A DNA stretch of 64,000 nucleotides from Actinomycetospora endophytica (GTDB taxonomy: Bacteria; Actinomycetota; Actinomycetes; Mycobacteriales; Pseudonocardiaceae): NCBI RefSeq assembly GCF_021026375.1, contig NZ_JAJNDB010000006.1, positions 434,001-498,000 on the forward strand. The letters run 5' to 3'. The notes below the pieces were generated by a model, which saw only the letters and a list, made by a program, of their open reading frames with translations, was not told where the DNA came from and did not search any database. This document shows positions 26,303 to 35,004 of the stretch, one piece after another. The translations under genes and the position numbers were made by a program. The stretch's first letter is position 1. Each line of letters starts with the position of its first letter.

Positions 26303-27576
26303 TCCTCCGGCGCGGCGGGCAGCAGCACCCGGACCGACAGCCCGCCGCCGGCCACCGGCTCGGCGGCGACCGTGCCGCCGTGCGAGCGCACGACCGCCCG
26401 CACGATCGACAGCCCGAGCCCGGAACCCGAACCGACGCGGTCGGCGCCGCGACGGAAGGGTTCGAACAGGTCGGGCACCCGCGCCGGGTCGAGCTCCGGT
26501 CCCGACGACTCGACGACCAGCTCGACCCTCGGGTGGCCGCCGCCGGCGACCCGTCGGGTGGTCACCGCGAGCCAGCCACCCTCGACGTTGTGCCGCACCG
26601 CGTTCTCGACGAGGTTCCCGACGACCCGCTCGAGCAGGGCCGCGTCCCCGACGACGACGGCGGTCGCCGCCGCCGCGCCGTCGCCGCTCTCCCCGCCGTC
26701 GGCCCGGTCCACGGGGTGTCCGACGTCGACGCGGAGCCGCCGCCCCTCCACCTCGGCGCGGACCGCGTCCAGCGCCCCGCGGGCTGCGAGGTCGAGGTCC
26801 ACCGGCTCGTCGCCGTCCTCGGAGCGGTGGTCGGCGGCCTCGGTGCGGGCGAGCAGCAGGAGTCCCTCGACGAGGCCCTCGGCCCGGCGGGTGGCGTCGC
26901 GCAGCACCCCGGCCATCCGGCGCAGCTCGGCGACGTCGGCGTCCGGGTCGGAGAGGGTCACGTCGATCTCGGTGCGCAGGACCGCCAGCGGGGTCCGCAG
27001 CTCGTGGCTGGCGTTCGCGACGAAGCGCTGCTGGGCGTCGAAGGCGGCCTGGAGGCGGTCGAGCATCTCGTCGAAGGTGTCGGCCAGCTCGGCGACCTCG
27101 TCGCGGGGCCCCTCGAGGTCGATGCGCTCGTCGAGCGACTCCGCGGAGAGCCGGCGGGCGGTGGCGGTGACGTCGTGCACCGGGCGCAGCACGTGGCCCG
27201 TCAGGACCCAGGACACCATCGCGGCCGCCGCCACGACCAGCGCGAACGCGACCGAGCCGACCTGCAGGACCTCGGTCCGCGCGCTGTGCCCGAGCGCGGC
27301 GGCGATCTCACCGGCCGGCACCGCGACGCCGTCGACGAGCACCGGTGTCTGCGGCGGCAGCGTCGGCAGCGAGGCCGCCACCTCGCCGACGAGCATCCAG
27401 CCGAGCCACAGCAGGACGGCGCTGACCGCCGCGACGAGACCGGTCGCGAGCAGGGTGAGGCGCACCCGGAGCCCGGGACCGCGCCGGCGCCGCGCGCGGG
27501 TCCCGGCCGGGGCGCGGGCCTCCGCCGGGGCGGGGCTCCTGCCCCCCTCGGGCGCGCGGTCGGCACGACGGAACAC
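26257..27576 (-). CDS. Two-component sensor histidine kinase
   Basis: The 439-residue membrane kinase has two membrane segments: LTLLATGLVAAVSAVLLWLG near 40-60 and a second near 115-135 (VAFALVVAAAAMVSWVLTG). These enclose a short extracytoplasmic loop, then HAMP (HVLRPVHDVTATARRLSAES), the H-box NASHELRTPLAVLRTEID near 187, the N-box GNLVENAVRHN near 317, and the G-box GSGSGLGLSIVRAVV near 378. It should autophosphorylate on His and pass phosphate to a response regulator, perhaps the OmpR-type protein at 29382. The GTG at 27574-27576 has a poor ribosome binding site. The 3' end overlaps the convergent RNase D gene by 46 bp. Confidence 0.92.
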   Translation of the reverse strand: MFRRADRAPEGGRSPAPAEARAPAGTRARRRRGPGLRVRLTLLATGLVAAVSAVLLWLGWMLVGEVAASLPTLPPQTPVLVDGVAVPAGEIAAALGHSARTEVLQVGSVAFALVVAAAAMVSWVLTGHVLRPVHDVTATARRLSAESLDERIDLEGPRDEVAELADTFDEMLDRLQAAFDAQQRFVANASHELRTPLAVLRTEIDVTLSDPDADVAELRRMAGVLRDATRRAEGLVEGLLLLARTEAADHRSEDGDEPVDLDLAARGALDAVRAEVEGRRLRVDVGHPVDRADGGESGDGAAAATAVVVGDAALLERVVGNLVENAVRHNVEGGWLAVTTRRVAGGGHPRVELVVESSGPELDPARVPDLFEPFRRGADRVGSGSGLGLSIVRAVVRSHGGTVAAEPVAGGGLSVRVLLPAAPEDQVSGSLNTGVTVPT

Positions 27577-27587
27577 GGTGTGCGAGC

Positions 27588-27875
27588 CTACGTCGGCCGG
27601 CGCCGCCCCCGCGTGAGCCCGGTGGCCGGGACGGGTGCGGCCTCGCGGCGGGCCCAGGCGGCGACCCGGCCGGAGAGCGGGCAGCCGTCGGTCCAGGCGC
27701 GATAGACCGGGTCGCGCTCCAGCTCGGCGAGGGCGGCCGCGGCGAGGGCGTGGGCCGCGCGCTCGGCCGTGGTGTCGCCGTGGTCGAGCCAGCGGCGTCC
27801 GAGCTCGAGCTCGGCGTGCTCGTCGCCGTCGAGTGCCCGGGCGAAGAGCGCCGTGATCTCGTCGCGCCCGGCCAT
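27588..27875 (-). CDS. Small hypothetical protein upstream of the histidine kinase
   Basis: The 95-residue protein, MAGRDEITALFARALDGDEH onward, has mostly helical, acidic and Ala-rich sequence (GRRWLDHGDTTAERAAHALA), a VYRAWTDGCPLSG segment and a basic tail. A GAGGGAAGGGAA ribosome binding site precedes the ATG. The histidine kinase starts 11 bp downstream, suggesting one transcript. No family is recognised, and whether it modulates the kinase is unknown. Confidence 0.7.
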   Translation of the reverse strand: MAGRDEITALFARALDGDEHAELELGRRWLDHGDTTAERAAHALAAAALAELERDPVYRAWTDGCPLSGRVAAWARREAAPVPATGLTRGRRRPT

Positions 27876-27930
27876 CGTCGTTCCCTTCCCTCGGGCCCGT
27901 TCGCCACGGCGACCGGCCCGACAGACACCT

Positions 27931-27971
27931 CGGGCCCGGTCCCGCACCCAGGAGGCGCAGGACCGGGCCCG
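27931..27971 (-). terminator. Hairpin terminator after the small secreted protein
   Basis: A perfect 12-bp stem (CGGGCCCGGTCC with GGACCGGGCCCG) with a 17-base loop lies 17 bases after the secreted protein's stop on the minus strand. Confidence 0.75.
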
Positions 27972-27988
27972 GAGGCGCGGCGCGCTCG

Positions 27989-28318
27989 TCAGTTGATCGC
28001 GTGGATCGGGTTCGAGCACTTCTTGGCGTTCGCGGCGCCGTTGCCCTCGCCGGCCTTCGAGCCGACCGGCACGCCCGCGGCGTTGTCCTGCACCGGCACC
28101 TGCACGCCCAGGACGTTGACCGGGACGTCGTTGCCACAGGCGTCGCCCGTGGTGTTCGGGGCGAAGTCGCTGGAGTTCACGACGCCCTTCTGGACCGTGG
28201 CGCCGGAGCCCGCGTCGTCGCCGCCGTGCTCGGTGCCGGCGAGCGCCATGCCGGTGGTGGAGACGAGGCCGGAGCTGACCAGCGCGGCCGCCAGGACGGC
28301 CTTCTTCATCATGGCCAT
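27989..28318 (-). CDS. Small secreted protein, chaplin-like pattern
   Basis: The 109-residue protein has a clear signal peptide (MMKKAVLAAALVSSGLVSTT, then GMALAG) and a mature part of about 80 residues. The mature part holds two cysteines (GDACGN and AKKCSNP) bracketing VPVNVLGVQVPVQDNAAGVP. The C-G-N followed by alternating valine strands recalls chaplins, the amyloid-forming surface proteins of streptomycetes, but the match is partial and from memory. A surface or cell-wall role is inferred. GAGAGG lies eight bases before the ATG at 28316-28318. The gene has its own terminator. Confidence 0.75.
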   Translation of the reverse strand: MAMMKKAVLAAALVSSGLVSTTGMALAGTEHGGDDAGSGATVQKGVVNSSDFAPNTTGDACGNDVPVNVLGVQVPVQDNAAGVPVGSKAGEGNGAANAKKCSNPIHAIN

Positions 28319-28476
28319 GGGAGGTTCCTCTCTGGGGGGAGCGCCGGGCGATCGCCTACCGAGCGCGATCGTCCGAATACGTGGCGTTAACGCAGCCGGA
28401 GATCCTCAGGTCACGGTTCTCGGACACCCATCCGCCGATCGGGTGATCATCGCGGGCGTCCGGCATGCTCGGGCCC

Positions 28477-29385
28477 ATGACGGTCGACGCGGACCCGGTC
28501 ATCCTCGAGGTGGCCCTCAACGGTGCCACCGGGCGCGAGCGGAACCCGCACGTGCCCCGGACACCCGAGGAGATCACCCGGGACGCCCTGACCTGTCTCG
28601 ACGGCGGGGCCGCGATCGTGCACAACCACAACGACGAGCCCATGTTCACCGCCGACGGGGTGCACGCGGTCGAGCCCTACCTCGCCGCCTGGGAGCCCGT
28701 CGTCGCCGCCCGCCCGGACGCGCTGCTCTACCCGACGATGGCCGCCGGGGCCCGCGGGATCCCCGTCGAGCGCCGGTGGGCCCACGTAGAGGAACTGGCC
28801 CGGCGCGGGCTCGGCGGGATGTCGCTCGTCGACCCGGGCTCGGTGAACGTGGGCCTCACGAGCGACGGGACCGTCCCCGACGCCGCTGCGCCCGAGCCGT
28901 ACCAGAACAGCTACACCGACACCGAGTACATGTTCGCGCGCTCGGCGGAGCACCGGGCCGCACCCAGCATCTCGATCTTCGAGCCCGGCTTCCTGCGCAC
29001 CGCGCTCACGCTGCACCGGCACGGGCGGGTGCCGCCGGGCGCGCTCGTGAAGCTCTACTTCGGCGGATCGCTGGAGTTCGGGCTGCCGCCCACCGAGCGC
29101 GCGCTCGAGGCGTACCTGGAGCTGCTGGAACCCAGCGGGCTGCCGTGGTCGGTGGCGGTGCTGGGCGGCGACGTCGTCGGGTGCGGGCTGGCGCGGCTCG
29201 CCCTGGAGCGGGGCGGGCACGTGCGGGTCGGGCTCGAGGACTTCGCGGACGGCACCCGGACGCCCGGTAACGCCGAGCTGCTCGACGGCGCGCTCGCCCT
29301 GCTGTCCGACCTCGGCCGCCGACCCGCGAGCAGCGCCGAGGCGCGGCAGATGCTCGGGGTGCCGGGGCCGGGCCGGACCGGCTAG
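28477..29385 (+). CDS. 3-keto-5-aminohexanoate cleavage enzyme family protein (BKACE)
   Basis: The 302-residue TIM-barrel protein has VILEVALNGATGRERNPHVP at the N-terminus, the zinc pair His-x-His in IVHNHNDEP near 47, GGMSLVDPGSVN near 122 and VGLEDFADG near 252. Family enzymes condense a beta-keto acid with acetyl-CoA to give acetoacetate and a new CoA ester. The specific keto acid is unknown. I use the ATG at 28477; an in-frame ATG at 28465 adds four residues. Its 3' end overlaps the convergent OmpR-type gene by four bases. Confidence 0.9.
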   Translation: MTVDADPVILEVALNGATGRERNPHVPRTPEEITRDALTCLDGGAAIVHNHNDEPMFTADGVHAVEPYLAAWEPVVAARPDALLYPTMAAGARGIPVERRWAHVEELARRGLGGMSLVDPGSVNVGLTSDGTVPDAAAPEPYQNSYTDTEYMFARSAEHRAAPSISIFEPGFLRTALTLHRHGRVPPGALVKLYFGGSLEFGLPPTERALEAYLELLEPSGLPWSVAVLGGDVVGCGLARLALERGGHVRVGLEDFADGTRTPGNAELLDGALALLSDLGRRPASSAEARQMLGVPGPGRTG

Positions 29386-30053
29386 ACCGTGACGTGCGTG
29401 TCGGTGCGCACCCGGTAGCCCGACCCCACGACGGTGTCGATGATCCCGGGCTCGCCGAGCTTCTTGCGCAGGGTCATGACGGTGACCCGCACGGTCGTCG
29501 TGAAGGGGTCGGCGTTCTCGTCCCACACCCGCTCGAGCAGCTCCTCCGAGGAGACCACCGCGCCGCCGGCGGCGAGCAGCACCTCGAGGACGCCGAACTC
29601 CTTGCGGGTCAGGTCGACGACCCCGCCGTCGCGCACGACGGTGCGCTTCGACGGGTCGAGCACGACGCCCGCGGCCTCGAGCACCGGCGGCGTGGCCGGG
29701 GTGGCGCGCCGGCCGAGGGCCCGGATGCGCGCGACGAGTTCCGGGAAGTCGAACGGCTTGGCGAGGTAGTCGTCCGCGCCGAGCGCGAGGCCGGCGACCT
29801 TGTCGCGCAGCGTGCCGCTCGCCGTCAGCATGATGACCCGGGTGACGCCGCCCGCCATCTCGGCGCACAGGTCGTCCCCGGAGCGACCCGGCAGGTCGCG
29901 GTCGAGGACCACGACGTCGTAACGGGTCACCGAGGCCTTCTCGGAGCCGGAGTCACCGTCGTAGGCGACATCGACCGCCATGCCCTCACGACGCAGGCCG
30001 CGCGCCAGCGCATCGGCCAGGGCCTGCTCGTCCTCCACGATCAGAATCCGCAC
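29382..30053 (-). CDS. OmpR/PhoP-type response regulator
   Basis: The 223-residue protein has a receiver domain (ILIVEDEQALADALARGL; phospho-acceptor Asp in VVVLDRDLPGRSG near 50; Lys in DDYLAKPFDFPEL near 100). A winged-helix output domain follows (LTRKEFGVLEVLLAAGGAVV, TTVRVTVMTLRKKLG, VVGSGYRVR). It begins at a GTG. The nearest kinase on the same strand is at 26257-27576, separated by three other genes, so partnership is plausible but not shown by operon structure. Confidence 0.93.
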   Translation of the reverse strand: MRILIVEDEQALADALARGLRREGMAVDVAYDGDSGSEKASVTRYDVVVLDRDLPGRSGDDLCAEMAGGVTRVIMLTASGTLRDKVAGLALGADDYLAKPFDFPELVARIRALGRRATPATPPVLEAAGVVLDPSKRTVVRDGGVVDLTRKEFGVLEVLLAAGGAVVSSEELLERVWDENADPFTTTVRVTVMTLRKKLGEPGIIDTVVGSGYRVRTDTHVTV

Positions 30054-30129
30054 ACCCTCACGATGCCACCCCCGGGCTGAAGGGACGCTGAGAATCAGCT
30101 GGGCGGATCTGCTCGATCGGCCGGGGGTT

Positions 30130-31347
30130 TCAGCGGCGCGCCTGGAACGAGGGGATGCCCGTGAGCGCGCGGCCCATGATCAGGGTGTGGATCTCGTCGG
30201 TGCCCTCGTAGGTGCGCACGCTCTCGAGGTTGTTGGCGTGGCGCAGCGGCGAGTACTCCCCGGTGATCCCGTTGCCGCCGAGCACGGTGCGCGCCTGGTG
30301 GCAGACGGCGATGGCCTCGCGGACGTTGTTGAGCTTGCCGAACGAGATCTGCTCGGGGCGCAGCCGGCCGGCGTCCTTGAGCCGCCCGGTCTGCAGGGCC
30401 ACGAGCTGCCCCTTCTGGATCTCGAGGGCCATGTCGACCAGCTTCTGCTGGGTGAGCTGGAACGCCGCGATCGGCTCGGCGAACTGCCGGCGCTCCAGCG
30501 CGTAGGCCAGGGCGGTCTCGTAGGCGTCGCGGGCGGCCCCGAGCGCTCCCCACAGGATCCCGTAGCGGGCTTCGTTCAGACAGGAGAACGGGCCGGTGAG
30601 GCCGGTGACGTCGGGCAGCACCGCGTCGGCGGGCAGGCGCACGCCGTCCAGGGCGATGTCGCACTGGATGGAGGTCCGCATGGACAGCTTCGCGGTGATG
30701 GGGGTGGCGGAGAAGCCCGGGGTGTCGGTGGGGACGACGAACCCGCGGATGCCGTGGGCGGTCCGGGCCCAGATGACGGCGACGTCGGCGATCGAGGCCA
30801 GCCCGATCCAGCGCTTGGCACCGGTGAGCACCCAGTCCGCCTGGGGCCCGTCCCCGTCCCGCACCGCGTGCGTGGTCATCGAGCCGGGGTCGCTGCCGGC
30901 GCCGGGCTCGGTGAGCCCGAAGCAGCCGATCAGCTCGCCCGTGGCCATCCCGGGGAGCCAGTGCTGCTTGTGCTCGTCGCTGCCGAACCGGTGGATCGCG
31001 CTCATCGCGAGCGAGCCCTGGACGCTGACGAAGGTGCGGATCCCGGAGTCGCCCGCCTCGAGCTCGAGAGCGGCCAGGCCGTAGTCGACGGCGCTGCGGC
31101 CGGCGCAGCCATACCCGTGCAGGTGCATCCCGAGCAGCCCGAGCGAGCCCATCTCGGTGACGAGCTCGCGCGGGAAGTGCGCCGCCTCGAACCACTCGGC
31201 GACGTGCGGCCGGATGCGCTCGTCGACGAACCCGCGGACCCGGGCGCGCAGGGCGATCTCGTCGGGGGTGAGGAGGCTGTCGATGTCGAGGTAGTCGTGG
31301 GCGAGGCCGGTGGCAGGCGTCGGACCGGCGAGGGTCGGGGTGCTCAT
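30130..31347 (-). CDS. Acyl-CoA dehydrogenase, glutaryl-CoA dehydrogenase-like
   Basis: The 405-residue flavoenzyme resembles glutaryl-CoA dehydrogenase more than straight-chain enzymes: FVSVQGSLAMSAIHRFGSDE, CFGLTEPGAGSDPGSM, GAKRWIGLASIADVAVIWAR, GPFSCLNEARYGI, and the catalytic Glu in RTYEGTDEIHTLI near 380. It would oxidise and decarboxylate glutaryl-CoA to crotonyl-CoA, the step expected after ring cleavage of cyclohexanecarboxylate to pimeloyl-CoA and beta-oxidation. Its ATG overlaps the stop of the AliA-like ligase gene (ATGA), so it is coupled to that pathway. It is the last gene of the cluster. Confidence 0.88.
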   Translation of the reverse strand: MSTPTLAGPTPATGLAHDYLDIDSLLTPDEIALRARVRGFVDERIRPHVAEWFEAAHFPRELVTEMGSLGLLGMHLHGYGCAGRSAVDYGLAALELEAGDSGIRTFVSVQGSLAMSAIHRFGSDEHKQHWLPGMATGELIGCFGLTEPGAGSDPGSMTTHAVRDGDGPQADWVLTGAKRWIGLASIADVAVIWARTAHGIRGFVVPTDTPGFSATPITAKLSMRTSIQCDIALDGVRLPADAVLPDVTGLTGPFSCLNEARYGILWGALGAARDAYETALAYALERRQFAEPIAAFQLTQQKLVDMALEIQKGQLVALQTGRLKDAGRLRPEQISFGKLNNVREAIAVCHQARTVLGGNGITGEYSPLRHANNLESVRTYEGTDEIHTLIMGRALTGIPSFQARR

Positions 31348-32984
31348 GCGGACTCCTCGGAGAGCTGCTCGCGCAGCACGAACTTCTGGATCTTCCCGCT
31401 GGGGGTACGGGGCAGCTCGTCGACGATCTCGACGCGCTCGGGCCAGTACTGCTTGGCGACGCCCTGCCCGGCGAGGAAGGCCTGCACGTCGGCCAGGCCC
31501 GTCACCGGGGCGCCGGACTCGGGCACGATCACGGCGCAGGCCCGCTCCTGCAGCCGCGGGTCGGGGATCCCGACGAGGGCCACCGCCGCGACGGCCGGGT
31601 GCTGGTAGAGGACGTCCTCGACGTAGGCGACCGGGAGGTTCTCGCCGCCGCGGATGATCACGTCCTTGGTCCGGCCGGTGATGTTCAGGTAGCCGTCGTC
31701 GTCGATCTCGGCGACGTCGCCGGTGTCGAACCACTCGCCGTCGAACGCGTCCCGGGTCATCTCGAGGCGCTCGAGGTAGCCGACGAACAGGAACGGGCCC
31801 GCCACCTGCAGCCGGCCCTGTTCGCCGGCCGGGAGCTCGTCGCCCAGCGGGTCGACGACCCGGATGCGCATGCCCGGCCACGGGTAGCCGTCGCGCTCGA
31901 CGATCTTCTCCTCGGGGTCGCCGGGGATGCCGAGGGTGACCAGGGCGTCCTCGCTCTGGCCCCATCCGCCGAGCACCACGAGGTCCGGCAGCTTCGTGCG
32001 GGCGTCCCGCACGATCGAGCGTGGGATCGGGGCGCCCATGCAGCAGAACCGGACCAGCGAGGACATGTCGTGCCCGGCCAGGTTCGGTGCCGCGAGGGTG
32101 TCGTGGAGGAACGGGGTGGCGGCCGAGGTGTAGGTGATGCGGTGGGCCGCGACGAGCTCCACGAACTCCTCGGGCCGCCAGACGTCCTGGTAGACCGCCG
32201 TCGCGCCGCCGACCTGCACCGGGAGCCGGACCCCGTAGAGGAAGCCGGTGAGGTGCGCGAACGTCGAGGCCATGTGGATGACGTCCCCGGCGTCGACCCC
32301 GAGCCGGGCGGACAGCGGCGCGTTGGCCGCGACGAGGGTGTTGTGGGTGTGCATGACCCCCTTCGGCTCACCCGTGGTCCCCGACGTGAAGATCAGCAGG
32401 GTGACGTCGTCCGGGTCCGGGCGCAGCGCCGCGAGCTCGGCGGCGGGGCGGCGGCTCTCCCAGTCGGTGGCCATGAAGTCGTCCCACCCGGTCTGGGTCC
32501 CGTCGGAGGGACCGTCGACGACGAGCAGGTGCTCGAGCGCCGGCCACTCACCGCGCAGCCGGCCGACCATCGCCGGGTAGTCGTGGCCCCGGAAGGACTG
32601 CGGGACGATCAGGACCTTCGACGCGGCCATGCCGACCATGAAGCCGACCTCGCGGTCGCGGTAGATGGGGATGAGCGGGTTGTTGACCGCGCCGATCCGG
32701 GTGACCGCGTAGTGCACGACGAGGAACTCGATCCAGTTCGGCAGCTGGAACGACACGACGTCGCCCGGTCCGACCCCGAGCTCGAGGAGCCCGGCGGCCG
32801 CCCGGTCGGAGCGGGCCTTGAGCTCGCCGTAGCTGATCCGGCCGCGCGCGTCGATCGCGGCGGTCCGGTCGGGGTGGGCGGCGGCGACCTCGTCGAGGAA
32901 GTCGGTGATGACCTGCCCGGTCCAGTGGCCCTCGGCGGTGAACCGCTCGATCTGTTCCGGGGTGAGGGTGGTCTCGAAGCTCAT
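31344..32984 (-). CDS. aliA: Acyl-CoA synthetase, cyclohexanecarboxylate-CoA ligase-like (AliA)
   Basis: The 546-residue AMP-forming ligase has LLIFTSGTTGEPKGVMHTHN (P-loop) near 200, FYGVRLP-type central residues, GWGQSEDA near 340, GEWFDTGDVAEIDDDGYLNI near 413, GRTKDVIIRGGENL near 432 and the catalytic Lys in TPSGKIQKF near 525. The N-terminal TLTPEQIERFTAEGHWTGQV matches ligases annotated for cyclohexanecarboxylate. It would activate the ring acid as the CoA ester with ATP. The surrounding BadH-, BadI- and AliB-like genes support this substrate; the assignment is by homology and context only. It is coupled to the GCDH-like gene by ATGA. Confidence 0.85.
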   Translation of the reverse strand: MSFETTLTPEQIERFTAEGHWTGQVITDFLDEVAAAHPDRTAAIDARGRISYGELKARSDRAAAGLLELGVGPGDVVSFQLPNWIEFLVVHYAVTRIGAVNNPLIPIYRDREVGFMVGMAASKVLIVPQSFRGHDYPAMVGRLRGEWPALEHLLVVDGPSDGTQTGWDDFMATDWESRRPAAELAALRPDPDDVTLLIFTSGTTGEPKGVMHTHNTLVAANAPLSARLGVDAGDVIHMASTFAHLTGFLYGVRLPVQVGGATAVYQDVWRPEEFVELVAAHRITYTSAATPFLHDTLAAPNLAGHDMSSLVRFCCMGAPIPRSIVRDARTKLPDLVVLGGWGQSEDALVTLGIPGDPEEKIVERDGYPWPGMRIRVVDPLGDELPAGEQGRLQVAGPFLFVGYLERLEMTRDAFDGEWFDTGDVAEIDDDGYLNITGRTKDVIIRGGENLPVAYVEDVLYQHPAVAAVALVGIPDPRLQERACAVIVPESGAPVTGLADVQAFLAGQGVAKQYWPERVEIVDELPRTPSGKIQKFVLREQLSEESA

Positions 32985-33028
32985 GGCGACGTCCTTGTCC
33001 GCCGACCGGTCCGCATCGCGGTACCGGG

Positions 33029-33775
33029 TCAGCTCATGGTGAGGCCGCCGCTGACGCTGACGGTCTGGCCGGTGATGTAGGCGGCCTCGTCCGAGGCGAG
33101 GAAGGCGACGGCGTTGGCCAGGTCCGACGGGTCGGCCAGCCGGCGGAACGGGATCGCCCTCGTCAGCGACTCCCGCAGCTTCGGGTCGTCCCCGCCCATC
33201 GAGGCGAACAGGGCGGTGTCGGTCGGCCCCGGGCACACGCAGTTGGCGTTGACGTGCTTGCGGGCCATCTCGCGCGCGATGGTCTTGGTGAAGGCGATGA
33301 CCCCGCCCTTGGCCGCGGAGTAGACGGCCTCGCCGGAGGAGCCCACCCGGCCCGCGTCGGACCCGAGGTTGACCACGGACCCGGCACCGCGCTCGGCCAT
33401 CAGCGGCAGCACGGCCCGGCAGGTGTTCAGGACGCCGTACAGGTTGATCGCGATGACCTTGTCCCAGTCGGCGGGGTCGGAGTCGACGAACGGGCCGGCC
33501 ACGTCCCAGCCGGCGTTGTTGACCAGGACGTCGATGCGCCCGTGGTCCCGGTGCACCTGGGCCACCATCGCGTCGACCGACTCGCGGGAGGTCACGTCGG
33601 CGTGCAGGCCCACCGCTCCCCCACCGAGCGCGTCGGCGGTCTCCTTCGCGGTCGCCTCGTTGACGTCCGTGACGACGACGGTGGCGCCCTCGGCGGCGAG
33701 CTTCTCGGCGATGCCCCGGCCGATGCCCTGGCCGGCGCCGGTCACGATCGCGATCTTCTCGGCGAGCTTTCCCAT
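33029..33775 (-). CDS. badH: SDR, 2-hydroxycyclohexanecarboxyl-CoA dehydrogenase-like (BadH)
   Basis: The 248-residue SDR has TGAGQGIGRG at about 12-21, VNNAGWDVAGPF near 87, SDAGRVGSSGEAVYSAAKGG near 140-158 with Tyr and Lys, VCPGPTDTALFA and a C-terminal ITGQTVSVSGGLTMS. The WDVAGPF, RVGSSGEAVY and SGGLTM blocks closely match Rhodopseudomonas palustris BadH, which oxidises 2-hydroxycyclohexane-1-carboxyl-CoA to the 2-keto ester with NAD. It lies between the AliA- and AliB-like genes. The ATG at 33773-33775 starts the conserved N-terminus. Confidence 0.87.
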   Translation of the reverse strand: MGKLAEKIAIVTGAGQGIGRGIAEKLAAEGATVVVTDVNEATAKETADALGGGAVGLHADVTSRESVDAMVAQVHRDHGRIDVLVNNAGWDVAGPFVDSDPADWDKVIAINLYGVLNTCRAVLPLMAERGAGSVVNLGSDAGRVGSSGEAVYSAAKGGVIAFTKTIAREMARKHVNANCVCPGPTDTALFASMGGDDPKLRESLTRAIPFRRLADPSDLANAVAFLASDEAAYITGQTVSVSGGLTMS

Positions 33776-33822
33776 GGGGTGTCCTCTCTCGTGGTCTCGT
33801 GGATGGCGTGCGGCGGCCGGAC

Positions 33823-34971
33823 TCAGGGCGCGAGCTCGCGGCCGAGGCGTCGGCGGGCGATCACCAGCTTCATGATCTGGGCGGTGCCGTCGCCGATCTG
33901 CAGCCCGAGCACGTCGCGCATCCGCTGCTCGATCGGCAGCTCGGTGCGGTAGCCGTACTGGCCGTGCAGCAGCAGGCACTGGTTGATGACGTCGTGGGCG
34001 GTCTTCGGCGCCCACCATTTGGCCATCGCGGCCTGGGAGGTGTGCGGGAGCCCGGCGTCCTTGAGCCACAGCGTCTCCCGGCAGAGCAGCCGCGCCGCGG
34101 TCAGCAGGGTGTCGGCCTCGGCGAGCGGGAAGGACACGCCCTGGTTCACCGACAGCGGCCGGTCGAAGGCGTGGCGCTCGCCCACGTACGCCCAGGTCTC
34201 GTCGACGGTCTGCTGGGCGGCCCCGAGGCACTGCAGCCCGATCAGGGCGCGACTGAAGTCGAAGCCGTGCATGACCTGGGTGAACCCGCGGCCCTCCTCG
34301 CCCAGGAGGTACTCGGCGGGCACCCGGACGCCCTCGAAGTGCGCGGCGCCGCGACCGACGGCCCGGGTCCCCATGTCCGCGTACGGCTCGCGGGTGACGC
34401 CGGGCAGGTCCAGCGGGGCCAGCAGTGCGCTGATGTCCCTGCCCCGGCCCGGGTCGTCCCCGGTCCGCGCGAACACGACGACGGCCTCGGCGTCGTTCGC
34501 GAACGACAGCGACTTGACCCCGTCGAGCACGTAGGAGTCCCCGTCGCGGACCGCGGTGAGCCGCGGCATGCCCGCGTCGGAACCGGCGTGGGGCTCGGTC
34601 AGGCCGATGCCCACGATCCCGTCGCCGGAGCAGATCCTCGGGACCCACTCCTGCGCGACGTCGGGCCGGGCGTTGCCGGCGAGGAGCTGCCCGACCAGGG
34701 AGCCCACGACCTGCAGGTAGGCGACGTTGATGTCGCCCCGCCCGATCTCCTCGGTGATCAGGCCGGCGGTCAGCCGGTCGAGACCACGGCCGCCGAGCTC
34801 GACCGGCAGCTCCGGGGCGATCAGACCCCGCCGACCGATCTCCCGCCGCAGCCCGGGCTCGATCCGGCCGGCGTGCTCGCGCGCCCGGTAGCCGGGCAGG
34901 AGCTGCTCGGTCGCGACGGCGCGGGCGAGATCGCGGTACTCGCGCTGGGTGTCGGTCAGGTCGAAGTGCAT
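33823..34971 (-). CDS. aliB: Acyl-CoA dehydrogenase, cyclohexanecarboxyl-CoA dehydrogenase-like (AliB)
   Basis: The 382-residue flavoenzyme begins MHFDLTDTQREYRDLARAVA and has GIGLTEPHAGSDAGMPRL, VKSLSFANDAEAVVVFAR, FDFSRALIGLQCLGAAQQTVD, RHAFDRPLSVNQGVSF and LGLQIGDGTAQIMKL. Where many acyl-CoA dehydrogenases have a catalytic Glu in YEG, this one has IGDGTAQ, as alicyclic acyl-CoA dehydrogenases can. It would introduce the first double bond into cyclohexanecarboxyl-CoA. Neighbours BadH and BadI on either side support the role. The electron acceptor is probably ETF, encoded elsewhere. Confidence 0.83.
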   Translation of the reverse strand: MHFDLTDTQREYRDLARAVATEQLLPGYRAREHAGRIEPGLRREIGRRGLIAPELPVELGGRGLDRLTAGLITEEIGRGDINVAYLQVVGSLVGQLLAGNARPDVAQEWVPRICSGDGIVGIGLTEPHAGSDAGMPRLTAVRDGDSYVLDGVKSLSFANDAEAVVVFARTGDDPGRGRDISALLAPLDLPGVTREPYADMGTRAVGRGAAHFEGVRVPAEYLLGEEGRGFTQVMHGFDFSRALIGLQCLGAAQQTVDETWAYVGERHAFDRPLSVNQGVSFPLAEADTLLTAARLLCRETLWLKDAGLPHTSQAAMAKWWAPKTAHDVINQCLLLHGQYGYRTELPIEQRMRDVLGLQIGDGTAQIMKLVIARRRLGRELAP

Positions 34972-35004
34972 CGCGGGCCTCCCAGCCGTCAGCAGGTCAG
35001 CGGG

